Shown: in pieces, positions 12,086 to 24,386 of the stretch
Layout: each line of letters starts with the position of its first letter
Numbering within the stretch: the first letter of the stretch is position 1
Source: Amborella trichopoda
Lineage: Eukaryota; Streptophyta; Magnoliopsida; Amborellales; Amborellaceae
DNA: 64,000 nucleotides
NCBI RefSeq assembly: GCF_000471905.2
Contig: NW_006496564.1
Coordinates: 1,720,756-1,784,755 of the forward strand
Direction: 5' to 3'
Translations under genes and position numbers: made by a program
Notes under the pieces: model-generated
Told to the model about the DNA's origin: nothing
The model's input: the letters and a program-made list of their open reading frames with translations, nothing else
The model's database searches: none

Positions 12086-14149
12086 CATGTCCACCCTTAT
12101 TCTTCCATTTTTACTAACGGTTCCCTTTCGGATTTTCATCATGCTAGGGTTTTTATTTTACTAAACTGTCTTACTCATGGTTTAGGAACCATGTCCATCC
12201 GTCATTTTTACTCATGGCTTTCCCTTGTCCAAATATACATCATGCCCATTATTATTATTTTTCTTTTTTTTTGTTTTTTTTTTTGTTGAAGATGTGTTTA
12301 TGGTCATGCCTTCGGGACCTGTGCGAAGCCTTTTAACGTCATGTGGTCAGGACGTATACTACAGTTTAAGGTCATACAACTAGACCATAGTGGAGATGGG
12401 TGGTAGTCTGTTGAGGTCATGGAGTGAGTATGGTGGTGGTTTGACTCACTTTGGGGAGATGGCATGAGGCTGCTTATGAAAGATGGATGATGTACGGATG
12501 GAAGATGGAAAGTTCTGACCCACTAGCTGACGACGAGTATGGATGGCGGGATGGCTCGCCGTTTGTGCGAGCGGGTGAGACTCACTAGGGAATGATGAAT
12601 GGTAATGAAGGAAGGTGGATTTACTGGGGAGTTGATGAAGGTGGTGTGTGCACATGGACGGGTTGGTTAGGGCAGACGGGCATGAAGACGCATGTAAAGG
12701 GTGCATGCACATGTTTGGGGGCGTGTTTAAGGTCATGCAGCATGGACCATGGCTGTGGGTTGCCACATAAGTGAAGCTTCATGGAGAATAGAAGAATGGA
12801 TGACAATCTGACTCCCTGGGGAAACACAAGGAGAGAGCTTAGAGGAGATGGTAACCCAATGAGTGGCAAACAGAAGCGGACTTCACTGGGGGTTAGGGGG
12901 CAAGTATGGCTTCTTAATGTGAAAGATGAAATTCCATGGGGAATAGGCTTGTGGAAGTAACCCGACTCCCTGGGGATAAGATCGCTTGATGTGAGGCTGA
13001 CCCACTAAGTATTGAAGGGGTAAGCATGACCTTTTTTGGCATACACCTAACTCCACTAGGGATGATGGGCTACAACACTGGTGTAACTGCTACTGAGAAT
13101 GATGGTAGAACACTCATGGCAGTGACTAAATTCAGACATGTACGGCACTAGCATGGAGTCATTAGTTGCACGAACGAAGTTGAGCAGTCGCTGGCGCGTG
13201 ACATTGGTACACGCTACCTTAGTCACAAGTGGCGTTCATCAGGGAGTTTCATGCACAACGTTAGTCACCAACTTTCACCCACGTGGTTAGCTGCCAGCGG
13301 CGTTGGTCTGAGTTCGGGCGTCGGGCTTGGGCTTGGGCTTGGGCTTGGTCCAACCCTGGTCCATTGTCGTTTGACACTCGGCGTTGCACTGATGGCGGTA
13401 AGACTCTGTTCGCGTCTTGGGTCTGAGCCTAACCCGGTCTGGCCCATTGTCATTTGGCCTTCAGGGACCTGTCTAGTATTCCTGCTTTGTGAGGGGCACT
13501 TCGAGGAAGTATCTTCTTTATAAGGGGGTAAACCACATTTTTCATCGTTTTATCTTAAGTAAAAACTTTTAACAATGAGAGAGGAAAGGAAACTTCCGGT
13601 TAGGACTCCGGCATGCACGCATGGTACAAGCAGTTGCTAGAAGTCTGGCAAGCCGTAAAGGATTTTGGCAGAACACTCACGGGGAGGTGACAGTGGTCCA
13701 CCAGTGATAACTCCAGCAAGGACGAGGAAACTCCGGCTGAGAAGAGGGAACGCTGGCAAGGTTACACCAAGACCTTTGCGAGGATCACTGTTGTTGGGGT
13801 TAGGAAGCAGGTAGTTCGCAGGGGTTTACCGACAAAATTTCATTTGATTTTACGATGATTTTTCAATGTTGTGGAGGGAGAGGGGAAGGTACGCTGACAG
13901 GTTTCTGGTGAGTGGAAGTGGTTTCCCGACGAGTAGCCTGAAGGTTGTAGGGGAATGAACAATCATTGGCAGCGAAGGTCACTACGAGGTGAACGGCTGC
14001 CAGTCCACATGTGCGAGTACGTGCATCAGGCCACATCATGGTTGGCAGTTGTTAGGCGGCGATTCTGGGGCTCGAGGTGACACGTGTACAGTCTGTGGCA
14101 CGTGCGGGAGATACGAGCGGCGCTGCTTAAAAAATCACAAGCAGTGATA
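12086..14149. other. Junction of the two elements and segment X (inverted)
   Basis: 12,290-13,100 is the inverted copy of segment X (5,690-6,930), so this is the 3' region of element 2, which reads on the minus strand and lacks a 3' LTR at the junction. 12,086-12,290 ends in a T-rich tract (12,258-12,286). A short GGGCTT repeat lies at 13,324-13,350. No gene is recognisable. Confidence 0.5.
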
Positions 14150-14480
14150 GTCCTGAAGAAACTGTCGACGTTAGCGCTTTGAGAATTTCGTCGGCGCTAG
14201 TCCTTGAAAACACAGCCAGCATTAGTCCTTGAAGACTCAACCAGCATTGGGCTTTGAGAACACAGCCGGTGTTGGGCCTTAGCAAACATAGTCGGCATTA
14301 GCCTTCAGCAAGCATAGCCGGTGTTCGGCTTATTTGACGCAAGTGGCGTTAGTCACGTGCGGCACTAGTTAGTGCCTTTCACGTGCAGTGATAGCCTTGT
14401 GTCTTGGTGATTTCCACACAGCAGTGAGTGGTGATTTCCACACCGCAGTGAGTGCTTGGTGATTTCCACACGACAGTGAG
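14150..14480. repeat. Short tandem repeats (about 31 bp, then about 35 bp)
   Basis: 14,165-14,335 has diverged units of about 31 bp with CACAGCCGGTGTTGGGCCTT-like cores. 14,400-14,480 repeats GTGATTTCCACACNGCAGTGAGT three times. Both arrays lie just 5' of the PMD pseudogene. Confidence 0.65.
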
Positions 14481-14849
14481 TGCTTAAAGTCAGTCTAATG
14501 ATCGGGCCTTCAAATAAAATCCCTTATATGAAGAACCTTTTAAAGGAAGGAGAGCTTGGCACCAGTGAATTTACTAGTGAGAGTCTGGTCTGAGGTGAAC
14601 CCATTTGGTTGACGACCCCAATATGCAAACCAGAGTGGCCCCTTGGTGTCACTTTCATTACCGACCCAGTTAGATTTGAGGTCTGGGAGGATAATCATGG
14701 GAACATCAGTATTGAAGAAGGGATGGCTCTTCTTCATTGCATGCACCGGAATGTGGATTCTGGTGCAAAATTGCCCACTTTAAGAAGAGGATGGTGAAGA
14801 CCAAGGGCTGATATGGTCTTCTACTAGTCTTTGAGTACAAGGGGAGCAC

Positions 14850-17800
14850 CAGTACTTGAAGGGGTACTCTTCCTGGACCATCCAGGTGCTGGGCTCACAC
14901 ATAAGTAGTCTTGAGCGTGCTTCGTTGCTAGCAGCAGTTCAGTGCTCGACCGGCTATTATGATCGGTGCTCCAACACCGTTACGGTACTACTGAAGACTT
15001 GGAGTCATCTTAGCAACACATGGCTCCTTAGGCATGGGGAGGTAAGAATCTCCTTACTAGATCTTCACTTTATCGGCGGCCTTCCACTGTTCGGCACGAG
15101 TTCGTACCTCATAACTCAGTCATCTTTGGCGATGCTCTCCTAAGAGAAGAAGAACCACCAGCTTGACTTCAGAAAAACTTTGACATTTACTAGCTGTTTT
15201 ATTTCAAGTCGAGTGGACGTCACCGAATGGGTGAAATTCTTTTGTGGGGATTACCCTGAGGAGGGTGGTCCAGGTGCTTCAAGAAGGAAGGGAAAGGTAA
15301 TTATGAAGGGGGCGCCTCCAATCTATCAAGCCGAGACCAGTGATGACTGCGTCTTCTTGGCCGCATATTTGGCGCTATTTCTATGCAATTTCACTATTTC
15401 AGGCACATTCTATGTGGCTTGCGACATGGCGAGAGGGCTCTAGTACGCCCTTGCACAACCAGTTCTATGCAATATCTACCACGGACTGGGAGCCATCTCC
15501 AGAGGGAAAGCCTATAAGGGCGCAAAGAGGGGGGCAATGCCCTTATTGGAGACGAAGCTTTCCCAAGGAACTTCAAGACACCATTCCCCATCCATTATGT
15601 ATACGAGTGGCTAGGAGCTTATTTCCCTACCACTTATGTCAGAAGTCCGGGCACGGGGGAGAAGATATGCCCCTTCTTGATGAGGATTGCAGGGCATAAG
15701 GCTATCTTTCACAGCCCTGGGGAGGCTCATAACTTGTTTGGGAATGAGTTCTCCAGCATGCGTCGGGTCGCCTTTCCAGTTGGAGGCCCTACTGACCGCG
15801 CCTTTGTTGATGAACTGGGCAAGGATCTGGATGGTCCTCCCACAACCATCAAGGAGCTCATGTTTATCTTGAGCATCAGAGGTGAGGTTTTGGCCTATCG
15901 AACGCCACGCAATGCCAGACTCGAATGGTACTTCCCCCATCGGTTTGCTCGTTAACATGACCTCGATCAGGGTTGTCCTTTTTCTGTATTCTTTGAAAAA
16001 TGCCATGGCAGAGTGAACACTGGTAGGAAAGAAGAGCTAGGGACTCTCTGCGAATCACGACAGTCAGAGCATATCCATACCGCATGGTCCACATGTTCAA
16101 AAGTGATTGAGGTCAGCAAGTATGTGGTACCACATTTTCGCAGGACCCGAGCGACTGAAGCCTACGCGCATTGGTGGAGGATTACCAGTCAAGCGTAGTG
16201 GGAGGCTGATCACCCCTGGAAAGGGGAGAACTGCAATTGGCACCGGGATACCAAGAAAAAGAGGATACTTGTGACTCCTCCTCTGGGAGGGATTTTTACC
16301 TTGAACTACCCTTGGAATTGGAAGGCTCTTGGGATACCTCGTAAGATAGCAGTGGATGAAACTTCACCGCAATTTCTTGCTATGGAGAAGAGGACGGGGA
16401 GCCTTTTTGACAACCTCACCTTTATCTTCCAATGGGAGGAGGGTCGAAAGGTCCCGGGTCATGAAGGGCACCCGATCCGAGACCTGAATGCACTGATAGG
16501 GAGTGGCCCTCATAGTGCTCTTGCTACAGGCTCTTCTCGTGGGAGGAGTTCTGAGACAACTGCTCCTCCACTGGGGGTAGGAAAGAGGAAGTGTGATGGT
16601 CCTGCTGTTACTCGCGCTTCGCCCCATGCTATCAGGCCTGCTCGAAAATGTAAGACTGCAAGACTTGTTGTCATCTCGGAACCAGCTGATGGCTCTTCAT
16701 CTTCTGTGTCTTAGGAATTCTCTGTTGCTCCTTCTGAATCACCCTTCGCTCTTTCAAAGTCACCTTCTACCACTCCTGAGCTATTTTCAGCCTCTTCGGA
16801 GACTGAGTAGATGACTCTGGCCCTTCTGGGCCCAGCTTCATTGCTTCTGATAGAGAGGGGACACTTGAGCTTGGGGTGGTGCCCGAAATTCCCAGAACGA
16901 CTGTTGAGTCAGATTTGGCTCCAATGGATATTGACAAGGCTGGAAATGAAGGTGTTGGAGTTGCTGCTCTAAGAGAGGAACCTGAAATCAAACAAGGCCT
17001 TTGAACCTCAGGAGATTGTTGCCCCAACCGAAGTAGAGGCTATAATTGAAGAAACGCTTGAGTGTCAGGAAGCTGCTGCCCCGGGTGATGGAGTTACGAG
17101 TAGTGCAGACCCACGCCTTTTTGAGAGTTCAGAGATTGGGGCCCCAGAGGACGTAGGTCAGGAAGATGAGGGAGTTGAGTTTTTTGTTGCAGAGGTTCTG
17201 ATTGTAGCAGATGCGGGCCAGGTAGAAGAGGCCGTAGCTAAAATGGTGGTCTTAAAAGATGAAGACCAAAGGGAAAAGGTGAGCTCTAGACTTGCCAAGG
17301 CTGAGGTGGCAGTTCAGGAGGGAAAATACGTTAGCCTTGAACTTATCGAGGCCATGCCTAAGGGTAAGAGACAAGAAGAAGAGGCTACTTTGGAGCATGC
17401 TGAGGTTGAGGTGATGGCTCCAGCAGGTTAAAGTCAAAGTGAGGGAATTGACCTGGTTGAGGCTGCTCTAGAGAATGAGGGGCAGAGAGAAGAAGTTGGC
17501 CCTGAAAGGGCTGAGGCTGCTTTTGAGCATATTTAGACTGCTCCAGAAGATGAGAGACAAGGAGAAGAGGTTGGCCTTGAAGGGACCAAGCCTGCTACTG
17601 ATGAGGCTGAAAGGCCAGATGAGGAGGCTTATACCGTGGGGGCCGAGCAGCTTGAGACTGGGGCCCCCTCTAAATCTGCAAATGAAGAGACATTAGGCTT
17701 CACAATTGCTCGAGAAGAGTGAGTGACTCACATGGCTATCTTCCCTTCAAGCCCCGCCGTTGAGACTGATGCTCTTTCTATTGCAATGGCCCCAGCAGCA

Positions 17801-18433
17801 TTGTCCAACCCTAGTTTCAGTGGGATGTCCGGCATAATCATGAATATGCTTTGTCTGGACGTGCAAAGACTGAAGGATCTGCCTCTTACTGAACTTGACA
17901 ATGCAATCCAGAAGTTAAGGCAGATCGCCCTTCTAGGGGGTGCACCAAAGGTCCTCCCATATTTCGATGGCATCATAAACGAGCTGAAAGGGTGGAGAAT
18001 AAGGTCCTTGTAGGAGGAAGTAACTGCACAGCGGCTAGAGAGTTGGCAATTGCCCTCTTTGGAGTCCTCACTCACATGCCATCACGAACTAGTAGAAGCT
18101 CAATTACAAGAAAAGGACATTGTAGTTTTCAAGAGATCCGACCTTGCTGAGGAGGCCATCGCTCGCCATAACAAGGTGATGACGGTAAAGGTGGAGATAA
18201 TAAAGCTAACGTGAGAGCTTGATAAGTTAGAGGAGGAGATCGCAGCTTAGGAAGCAAAGGATAAGGTGCTTGCTGATAGTATTTTGACCCTTGAGTACTC
18301 CTTGGAGGAAGGGACTGCGTTGATGGAGCATGAGGTTGAGATGGTAGCAGAGTTGAAGGGACGCATCCAGCAGGCTAAGATATCAGCTGCAACATACAAG
18401 AGAAAGATCAATGAAGTGATTGATCGATTTTGA
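14850..18433 (+). pseudogene. Plant mobile domain (PMD) pseudogene carried by a gypsy element
   Basis: Plus-strand frames joined in order resemble plant mobile domain (aminotransferase-like, MAIN/MAIL) proteins of the retrotransposon-associated type. At 14,856-15,143, GEVRISLLDLHFIGGLPLFG matches the GE-x-ISL-x-DL-x-x-IGGLP signature. At 15,180-15,580 there is TEWVKFFCGDY, YLALFLCNF and LAQPVLCNIYHGLGAISRGK. After a frameshift near 15,585, FPIHYVYEWLGAYFPTTYV, WYFPHRFAR and EAYAHWW follow. A long acidic, low-complexity region (16,800-17,720) and a C-terminal coiled-coil-like part (18,100-18,433) complete the usual layout. In-frame stops occur near 15,442, 15,952, 16,196, 16,712, 17,430, 18,211 and 18,248, so it is dead. 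It converges on the gag-protease of the other strand. PMD genes carried by Ty3/gypsy elements are known. The start is uncertain. Confidence 0.75.
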
Positions 18434-18947
18434 AAGTGTCGTCTTATTTTCTTTTTCTTTCCCTTGTTTTTATGCCAACACTTGTAACATACCCATTGCT
18501 TTATGAATAAAATTCTCTTTTTTTCTTCAGTGTGATGTGTGACTTTTCTTTTTCCATTTGCTCCTTTGCACTCTATCTCTTGCTCTTGTTCATTGTTCCT
18601 GCCCCTTCATGGAATGGGACGTGGAGTAATACCCTACACCTTGCTTTGTTTTATGACAAGTCGTTGTAGCTTCAACGACCTCGTATGGGGGAGCAGTTGC
18701 TTCTTCTCCCCTTAATGTTTGATTGAACATGGGTTCATAATTCATCATTCCATAACGTGATGAGCCTGCTCACTGTAAATAGTCCAATCTGGAGGGGCTT
18801 TGGTTTCCATTTGAGGTGCATTCACTCCAAGCCTGTCCTAGCTCTTGGTCTTGGGCACGAACTCCTTTAAGTGTTTTGAAGCGATACTCATAACCCCCAA
18901 TTGGTTCTGGAGACTGCGAACCTGCTTCTTAACTCTGTCAGGAGTTC
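18434..18947. other. 3' ends of the PMD and gag-protease pseudogenes
   Basis: T-rich 3'-UTR-like sequence follows the PMD stop. No RT, RNase H or integrase coding is visible here, although these should follow the protease on the minus strand. The polymerase part of element 2 is therefore deleted or was never present. Confidence 0.55.
18506..18511 (+). terminator. AATAAA polyadenylation signal of PMD pseudogene
   Basis: A perfect AATAAA lies 73 bases after the TGA of the PMD frame, followed by a T-rich stretch. This is the expected layout for a plus-strand transcript independent of the minus-strand element. Confidence 0.5.
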
Positions 18948-19300
18948 CTACTCTTGAAGGCAAGAGGGGTGTCCTTTCCTTAACTGCTCTTTTCCGATAG
19001 GATCAGGGAAACGCAAAACCTTTCGGGCTAGCTGATGTGTTAGTTCTGCTTTCAAGAGTGCAATGGGGACATGCAGGACTTTTTTATGGTCCGGCATGTA
19101 GGTGACCCTTGGGATAGGGAGATCTATCCCCATGACTTCCTCAGTCTCAAGGGTGACTTCTGGTTCTTCTTCTTGCACAAGTGGCTTAGAATTGGAAGCA
19201 TAGGGGAAAGCCTCATCTTCGAGCGAAGATGGAGTTTCCTCAAAGATGGTTGATGGCCTACTGGGATGAATGGGAGTTAGAGGGAGAGTTTTGCCTTATC
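18948..19300 (-). pseudogene. Ty3/gypsy linker after protease, broken
   Basis: The minus-strand frame contains acidic linker sequence (EEEPEVTLETEEVMGIDLPI) and KVLRFPDPIGKEQLRKGHP, continuing downstream of the protease. It matches no catalytic domain that I recognise. It ends before any reverse transcriptase motif. Confidence 0.45.
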
Positions 19301-20394
19301 TTTCTTCCTCTTTAAACATGCTCACGAGCGTTCTCCCGATGTTCTCAACATCTTCATGAGGTGAAGGTTCCGCCTTCTTCACAAACTTGTGATCACCTTC
19401 TCCTAGCTTTTAGGTAACACCAAATCTGTGAAGTAATACTTAGCATCAGCATAGTGAGTTTCAACTACAGGAAATGGCCTTTTATCAGCATAGACCATAT
19501 ATTGTCTCCCATTTCGACTATACTTGAAGCACTGATGCAATGTGGACGGAACCGCCCCTGGTCATGGAGCCATGGACGATCGAGAAGAATGTTGTAGGAG
19601 GTGACGGTGTCGATTACATGAAATTGAGCGTAATCGTTTAATTCACCGATCTTAAGATGAAGGCGGACCGTGCCAGCCGGCTTCTCTCTTGACTAGTTGA
19701 ATCCTTGGACTGTGATATGAGTCCGAGTGAGATCCTAAGACCCTAATCCCAATCGAGTGAAGATTCTCCTTAGGATAAGGTTGACTGTTGACCCTCCGTC
19801 GAACATAATTCGGTTGATGAGGCATGCATATAATTCACCAGTCACAAAGAGATGGCGATTGTGAAATTTTTCTCCTATTTGCAAATCATCCTCTGAGAAG
19901 GTGATCATTATACATCCACTTAAGATCGATGGGTCCACCTCAATGGGTTTCACTTCCGTCTCGTACACCTTTAGATTGGAGAGAGCCTTGACATCATAGA
20001 TACTGAGAAGGGCTGGAAGCTTCCTTAGGTGCCCTATCACATCATATTTCACCTTTTCTTCGTCAACCATTTGTATTCCTGGTCCTACCACCGCCTTTGG
20101 TGGTATAATGGGTTGAGGAGCAGGTTTAAGTGGTGGAGGTTTATTTTGGGCTGTTGGCTGGCTTGATTGCACAGCCAGCTTGGTTTGGGTAGTCTGAGTG
20201 GATTGGGTGTATGGGATTAGAGGCATCTCGGGGAACTTAACGAGAGGTGGATTGCCTGGGGTATTTGGGTAAGGGAGAAGTGGCAGACCAGGGAACTTCA
20301 GGATGCCTGGCTTATAAGGTGGAGGTTGTAGCGTTTTCCCTGACCTTAGGCTCATTTGCCCCGTGCTGGGTGATGCTTCATATACTTGTACCAT
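19301..20394 (-). pseudogene. Ty3/gypsy aspartic protease region
   Basis: The minus-strand frame 20,394-19,735 has a proline-rich start and then a retroviral-type protease fold. The active-site motif is FDGGSTVNLI (Asp near residue 199; plant gypsy elements often have DGGS instead of DSGS). In another frame downstream are VRLHLKIGELNDYAQFHVID and TSYNILLDRPWLHDQG, then HQCFKYSRNG, the conserved C-terminal half of these proteases. A stop at about 19,735 and a one-base loss near 19,560 break the frame. It belongs to element 2, follows the gag zinc knuckle, and would have processed Gag-Pol in an intact element. Confidence 0.85.
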
Positions 20395-21109
20395 GTGGCA
20401 AGCTTCCTGAGAATAGAAGCTCTGCCCTCTTGATTCTCTTAGCCTCTGGACAAAGTCAGGCTAAGAGGCCACTGGGGTTTCTTTGGCTTTGACGTCTTAT
20501 GCTTCTTGGTGGAAGAAGATGGCAGAGCGTCAGCAACTGACAAGAATCCAGCTGCCTGAGCTAATATCTTTTTCAGCCGTCTACGGTGCGTCCTGCTTAT
20601 ATCGGTTTCTTCGAGCTCTCTGTTAAGAGCCTCGAAGTCTGGACATTTCAAGGTTGTACCTGCAGGAGACATAGAAGATGAAGGATTAGAAAAAGAAGAA
20701 GAAGAGGAAGAAGAAGAAGGGTCAGTAAGTGAGGGACTTTTAAGGTCGTTCCCCTCATCAGACCGATTTGGGCAGCTTTTTACGTCATCGCCAGAGTTGG
20801 ACTTTCCCTTGCTTAGACCATTGTGGGGGTGGTTTTAATGTCGTCACCCTCATTGGACGTGCCCCTAGTAAGAGATGACCCAGGGATATCCTCTTGATGA
20901 GACGAAGGAATAAGGTCGATGGTGACCAGTATGAAGTTTTGTAAGGTCGGCACGAGAGGAAGAGGCTTATGAATTTCTCGCACGACCGGTGGCAGAGGAA
21001 CCTTGTTCTTCCGAGAAGCAGACAATGGTGCTCGTCTTCTTCTAGTGACCTTTGGAGGTGCTTGGTCCATCTTGCTAGGTTTGTGAACAACCCTAGCTTG
21101 ACGAATCAC
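20395..21109 (-). pseudogene. Gag-protease spacer, no recognised domain
   Basis: Minus-strand frames are broken and rich in Lys, Arg, Pro and Ser (for example ARVVHKPSKMDQAPPKVTRR near 21,100). The position between zinc knuckle and protease suggests it is a diverged part of the same polyprotein. A GAA-rich stretch lies at 20,690-20,722. Confidence 0.4.
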
Positions 21110-21652
21110 TTATCGCTTTAAAGACTTGAGCCTGCTTCGCCCATGATGGACTTTCCATGGCTGGGAAGTCGAGGGTTCAGCGGGATCAGAGGCATCCTTC
21201 CGAGAGTATTGCATTGAAACACCCTCCTGGATGGGCATAGTGCCTTGAGGGTGTTCGGCGTAAGTAACGTAACCTCTCTTGACCTTCTTTGCAACCACAG
21301 CTTCGAACCCATAACATTCGTTTAGCTCATGGCAGCATATCTGATGGTATGTCCCCTGGGCAAGGTGCTTAGGCTGCCTCGTCGGCTTTGGTGTGATGAG
21401 TCCTTGTTGGAGCATCATATCAAATAGAGAGTGTAGAAGATCTGTTGACAGCTCATCAGAAGCGCACATGCTTTTGTCTTTCTCCTGTACTGTTACCAAG
21501 TGGGAAACCTCAGTTGCCCCGAATGCTTTCTTGAATTCTTCAAGCTTGATCTGACCCTTCTGAATCAGAGCCTCGATGAGGTCTTTAAGTGTGTAGCATT
21601 CTTCTGTGGAGTGGTTTACTATTTGATGATAAGCACAGTATCTTGTATGCAT
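21110..21652 (-). pseudogene. Ty3/gypsy gag zinc-knuckle region
   Basis: The 180-codon minus-strand frame begins with CAYHQIVNHSTEECYTLKDL. This is a C-x2-H-x4-H-x4-C variant zinc knuckle typical of one group of plant Ty3/gypsy Gag proteins, followed by LIQKGQIKLEEF. A second, similar motif appears as YHQICCHELNECYGF near residue 100. In an intact element this part binds genomic RNA. It is separated from the gag core by stops and frameshifts. Confidence 0.75.
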
Positions 21653-21998
21653 GTCGAGCCCAGCTTTCTCAGGGAACTTGGTCTCGGCAGCTCAATGATG
21701 TTTTGTTCCAGCAGGAGCAGTGCAGGAACCCATTCCTTTTCAAAAGGATAAACCTTGTTTTGGTGGTTAGTCCAATAATCATTTCGATTAAGGTTCGCAG
21801 GTGGGGGTACTCGGCTGTATGATTGCTGTTGTTTGTCTGCCTAAGACGTTGTCTTTGTTGTGCCTACCCCTTTGAAGAGGTCCAAAGTCTGAGAGGCAGC
21901 CTTCTACGGATGACTGACTGTGACGGGCGCACTGATCACTCCTTTTTGTTGGTTGCCCCAGGCATTGGCCTGAGAATTATCATTGCCCCAGTTGTTTC

Positions 21999-22310
21999 CT
22001 AAGCTTGAAGACTGTTGTCGTGATGGTGGCGTGACAAGTTCTCTATGCGAACTGACTTAGCAATCAACTCTGACATGGAGATCGGATTGAAGGCCTCAAC
22101 ATGTAGAGCAATCTCAAGACGCATGTTTCGCACACAGGTTTGAACTGCTTCCTTCTCAGGCATGGGATTGGGATGGCGAGCGGCCAAATCTCTCCACCTT
22201 ACTATGAATTGACCCACAGGTTCATCTGGTTCCCGAGTCAAGGTGAGAAGCTCGATGGTTTGGACCTCTCTCTCGACCTCATAGAAACGTTGGTGGAATA
22301 GTTTCTCCAT
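21999..22310 (-). pseudogene. Ty3/gypsy gag core (Retrotrans_gag-like)
   Basis: The frame starts MEKLFHQRFYEVEREVQTIE and contains EPVGQFIVRWRDLAARHP and CVRNMRLEIALHVEAFNP. This is the usual order of the plant retrotransposon Gag core: W/F-x-x-M-E, F-x-x-RFY, RW-x-x-L. The preceding DGPPFEWYARLHPNSIYT is readable just upstream in another frame (22,370-22,315), so one break separates it from the N-terminal part. Confidence 0.8.
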
Positions 22311-22414
22311 TTCCTTTCAAGTATATATTGAATTTGGGTGAAGCCGAGCGTACCACTCAAAGGGGGGGCCATCAAGAGTTTCAACAAACTGATAAAGGAG
22401 TCTCCCATCAGCCG

Positions 22415-23215
22415 CTACCTCTCGACATGCCACTGGGAATGCGTGATGTGCTGGTGCGGGGATGTTGTTCCATTGAACAGGGGAAACATCCCCTTTTTGT
22501 AGTCTGAGGGAAATAGAACCTGATCAATGTAAGAGAGGTATGGTTTTTTATAGAGTGTTGCACCCTGAATACCCAAAATTCGTCTGCTTTTTAAGCTGTG
22601 GGTTACCATAGTGTCAACATCCTCCTGTGAGACAGGGTGAGGGACAAAATTGTCCTGTGAGGTAGGGGGAGGAGGCTGCCTTGGAGCTACATCATCTGAG
22701 TGATGGGAGTTAGCCGAGTGTCGCATGGTTTCCATGCCGTCAATCTTCTCCATCATTGCACGAACCATGTCTTCAAACCTATTCATGCGCTCTTCCTGGC
22801 TGTCGCTAGGTTCGTTTCCAATCATAATGCTGACCGTTTCTCCAGGGAGATCAGCCTTAGGTGTAATTGAGGGCTTCCGAGCTTGGCGAGTCGCACGTGG
22901 CAGATCGGTTAGCAAGGGGTCAGCATGCCTCGACTGGACTCGAGTCTTATATGCTGACCGTGTGAGGATCGGTTCTTGACGGTCTTGGGACCGTAGCTGA
23001 TGGGTGGTCGGGTCATCTTCTCGCACCTCTTCTTCAGCTGTGATTTGAAGAGGGTAGAAGGGATTTTCAGGAAGGAGACCCTTGAAGTTGGGTGCCTTGA
23101 CTTTTCTAGTCGGCTCCTTAATCAAGATTTGCAGTCCTCTGTTTTGCTTATCTTTGAGGCTGCGGTAGACTTCTCTCCAGAACTGAGGCTGTGATCGAGG
23201 TTGACCCACCTTCAT
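22415..23215 (-). pseudogene. Ty3/gypsy gag N-terminal part
   Basis: A 266-codon frame precedes the gag core. It has a basic N-terminal half, a segment with coiled-coil-like character (EERMNRFEDMVRAMMEKIDG), a Pro/Gln-rich linker, and ends with MFPLFNGTTSPHQHITHSQW. The last part corresponds to the F-x-G-x-x-x-PHQH-x-x-HF lead-in of plant Gag proteins. Its length and order fit a long Gag of the Tat type. Confidence 0.7.
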
Positions 23216-24368
23216 AGAGCATGAAAGCGAATGTGGACCATGGACAAGGGCCAGCTTGGGCTATTGCCATGAAAGTTGTAGAACTTCATCAATCATCAAG
23301 CCTTTGCCCCGAACTCCTTTGTGGGCTCCAAAGGAATAGCAGAGCTAACGAGGCTGGCTGAGGATGGTACTCTTAGGGAAAACTTTCGAGTACTAGGTCT
23401 TGAGATATCCGTCGAGAGGAGAAAGGGCGGAAGAAGAGGGAACCGGCATTCGACAATGTCTGGGTCCAGACCAAGCAGCAGCCTAGGAAAGTGGCGTGTG
23501 TACGCCCATTGAAGTAGCATTCCGAGTGACTTGGCGGTCAGCCCGGGCTCGAACAGGTGGTCTGGCCTTAGGAGGCCGAGAATTGTGAGCAGGTGTCTGC
23601 AAGGAACAGGTGAGGGCTTGCCCCTTACAGGGTGCACTAGTGTATGATGCGAGGGAGAACGAGGGGGTCACCTTCCATGTACTTGAGTTGGCGCAGCAAA
23701 GGTGCTGCCTCGAGTAGTGGGATGCATATGCATGCGCACAGGTTTCGGCCTAAGGAGGCCTAATCTTAGACACGTACTCAAGGTAACACGAGGTTAGCCC
23801 ATGGTGTGGCTCAAGTGGATGACCCACGAGCCATAGTGTGTGTTCGTGAGGTGGAGGCCCCAGGGTCTCCTCCTCTATGTGTTGAGTCTCTAATCATAGA
23901 GACCCGAGATGGAGCCAGAATGTGGGGGATAGACTTATGGCGACTCACAAGAGCAATGGCAACTTGCTTGCCTTTTGCAGCTAAGGATTGGGCAGCCTTT
24001 TGGTGTACCTTAACAATACGACAGGCGAGTGACTTGCCAGTAACTGGGTGCGTACTGTGAGTGGTAGCAGATGTGCTACCGGTGCAGGGTGCTCTGGTGG
24101 AAGTTCTACAAGGGCAAGGAGATGGAGAGTTCAAAACCTTTAAGTACCTCCTCACGCCTATCCAGGTTAAGACTTGAGAGATAGACCCTGGGTCTTTGGT
24201 CAAAAGAAAAGTTGGAAACAAAGTTCAAGGAACTTGTTCTCGGGGGAAGCTCGCGAATGCAAGGATGAGAAAATCCCCGATTCGAATGAATGCGTTAAGG
24301 AACCCGGAAGCCATGTGGTGTGTGAAAACAGAAAAACAAAGGAGAAACTAGCCAAACAAGTACAATCC
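23216..24368 (-). other. Leader of element 2 between LTR and gag
   Basis: No domain is recognisable in any frame. It lies between the primer-site-like sequence and gag on the minus strand, where an untranslated leader is expected. Confidence 0.45.
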
Positions 24369-24386
24369 GAGGAAGGGAAGTCGCCA
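24369..24386 (-). other. Primer-binding-site-like sequence of element 2
   Basis: The minus strand reads TGGCGACTTCCCTTCCTC directly after the LTR end motif (CACCTAACCAGCT). The equivalent site in copy A (388-405) reads TGGCGCCTTGACTGAGGA. The shared TGGCG start and position support the assignment. The cognate tRNA is not clear. Confidence 0.4.

Noticed and set aside
13251..13523. Open frame with a Gly-Leu repeat
   Set aside because: The Gly-Leu stretch is just the translated GGGCTT simple repeat.
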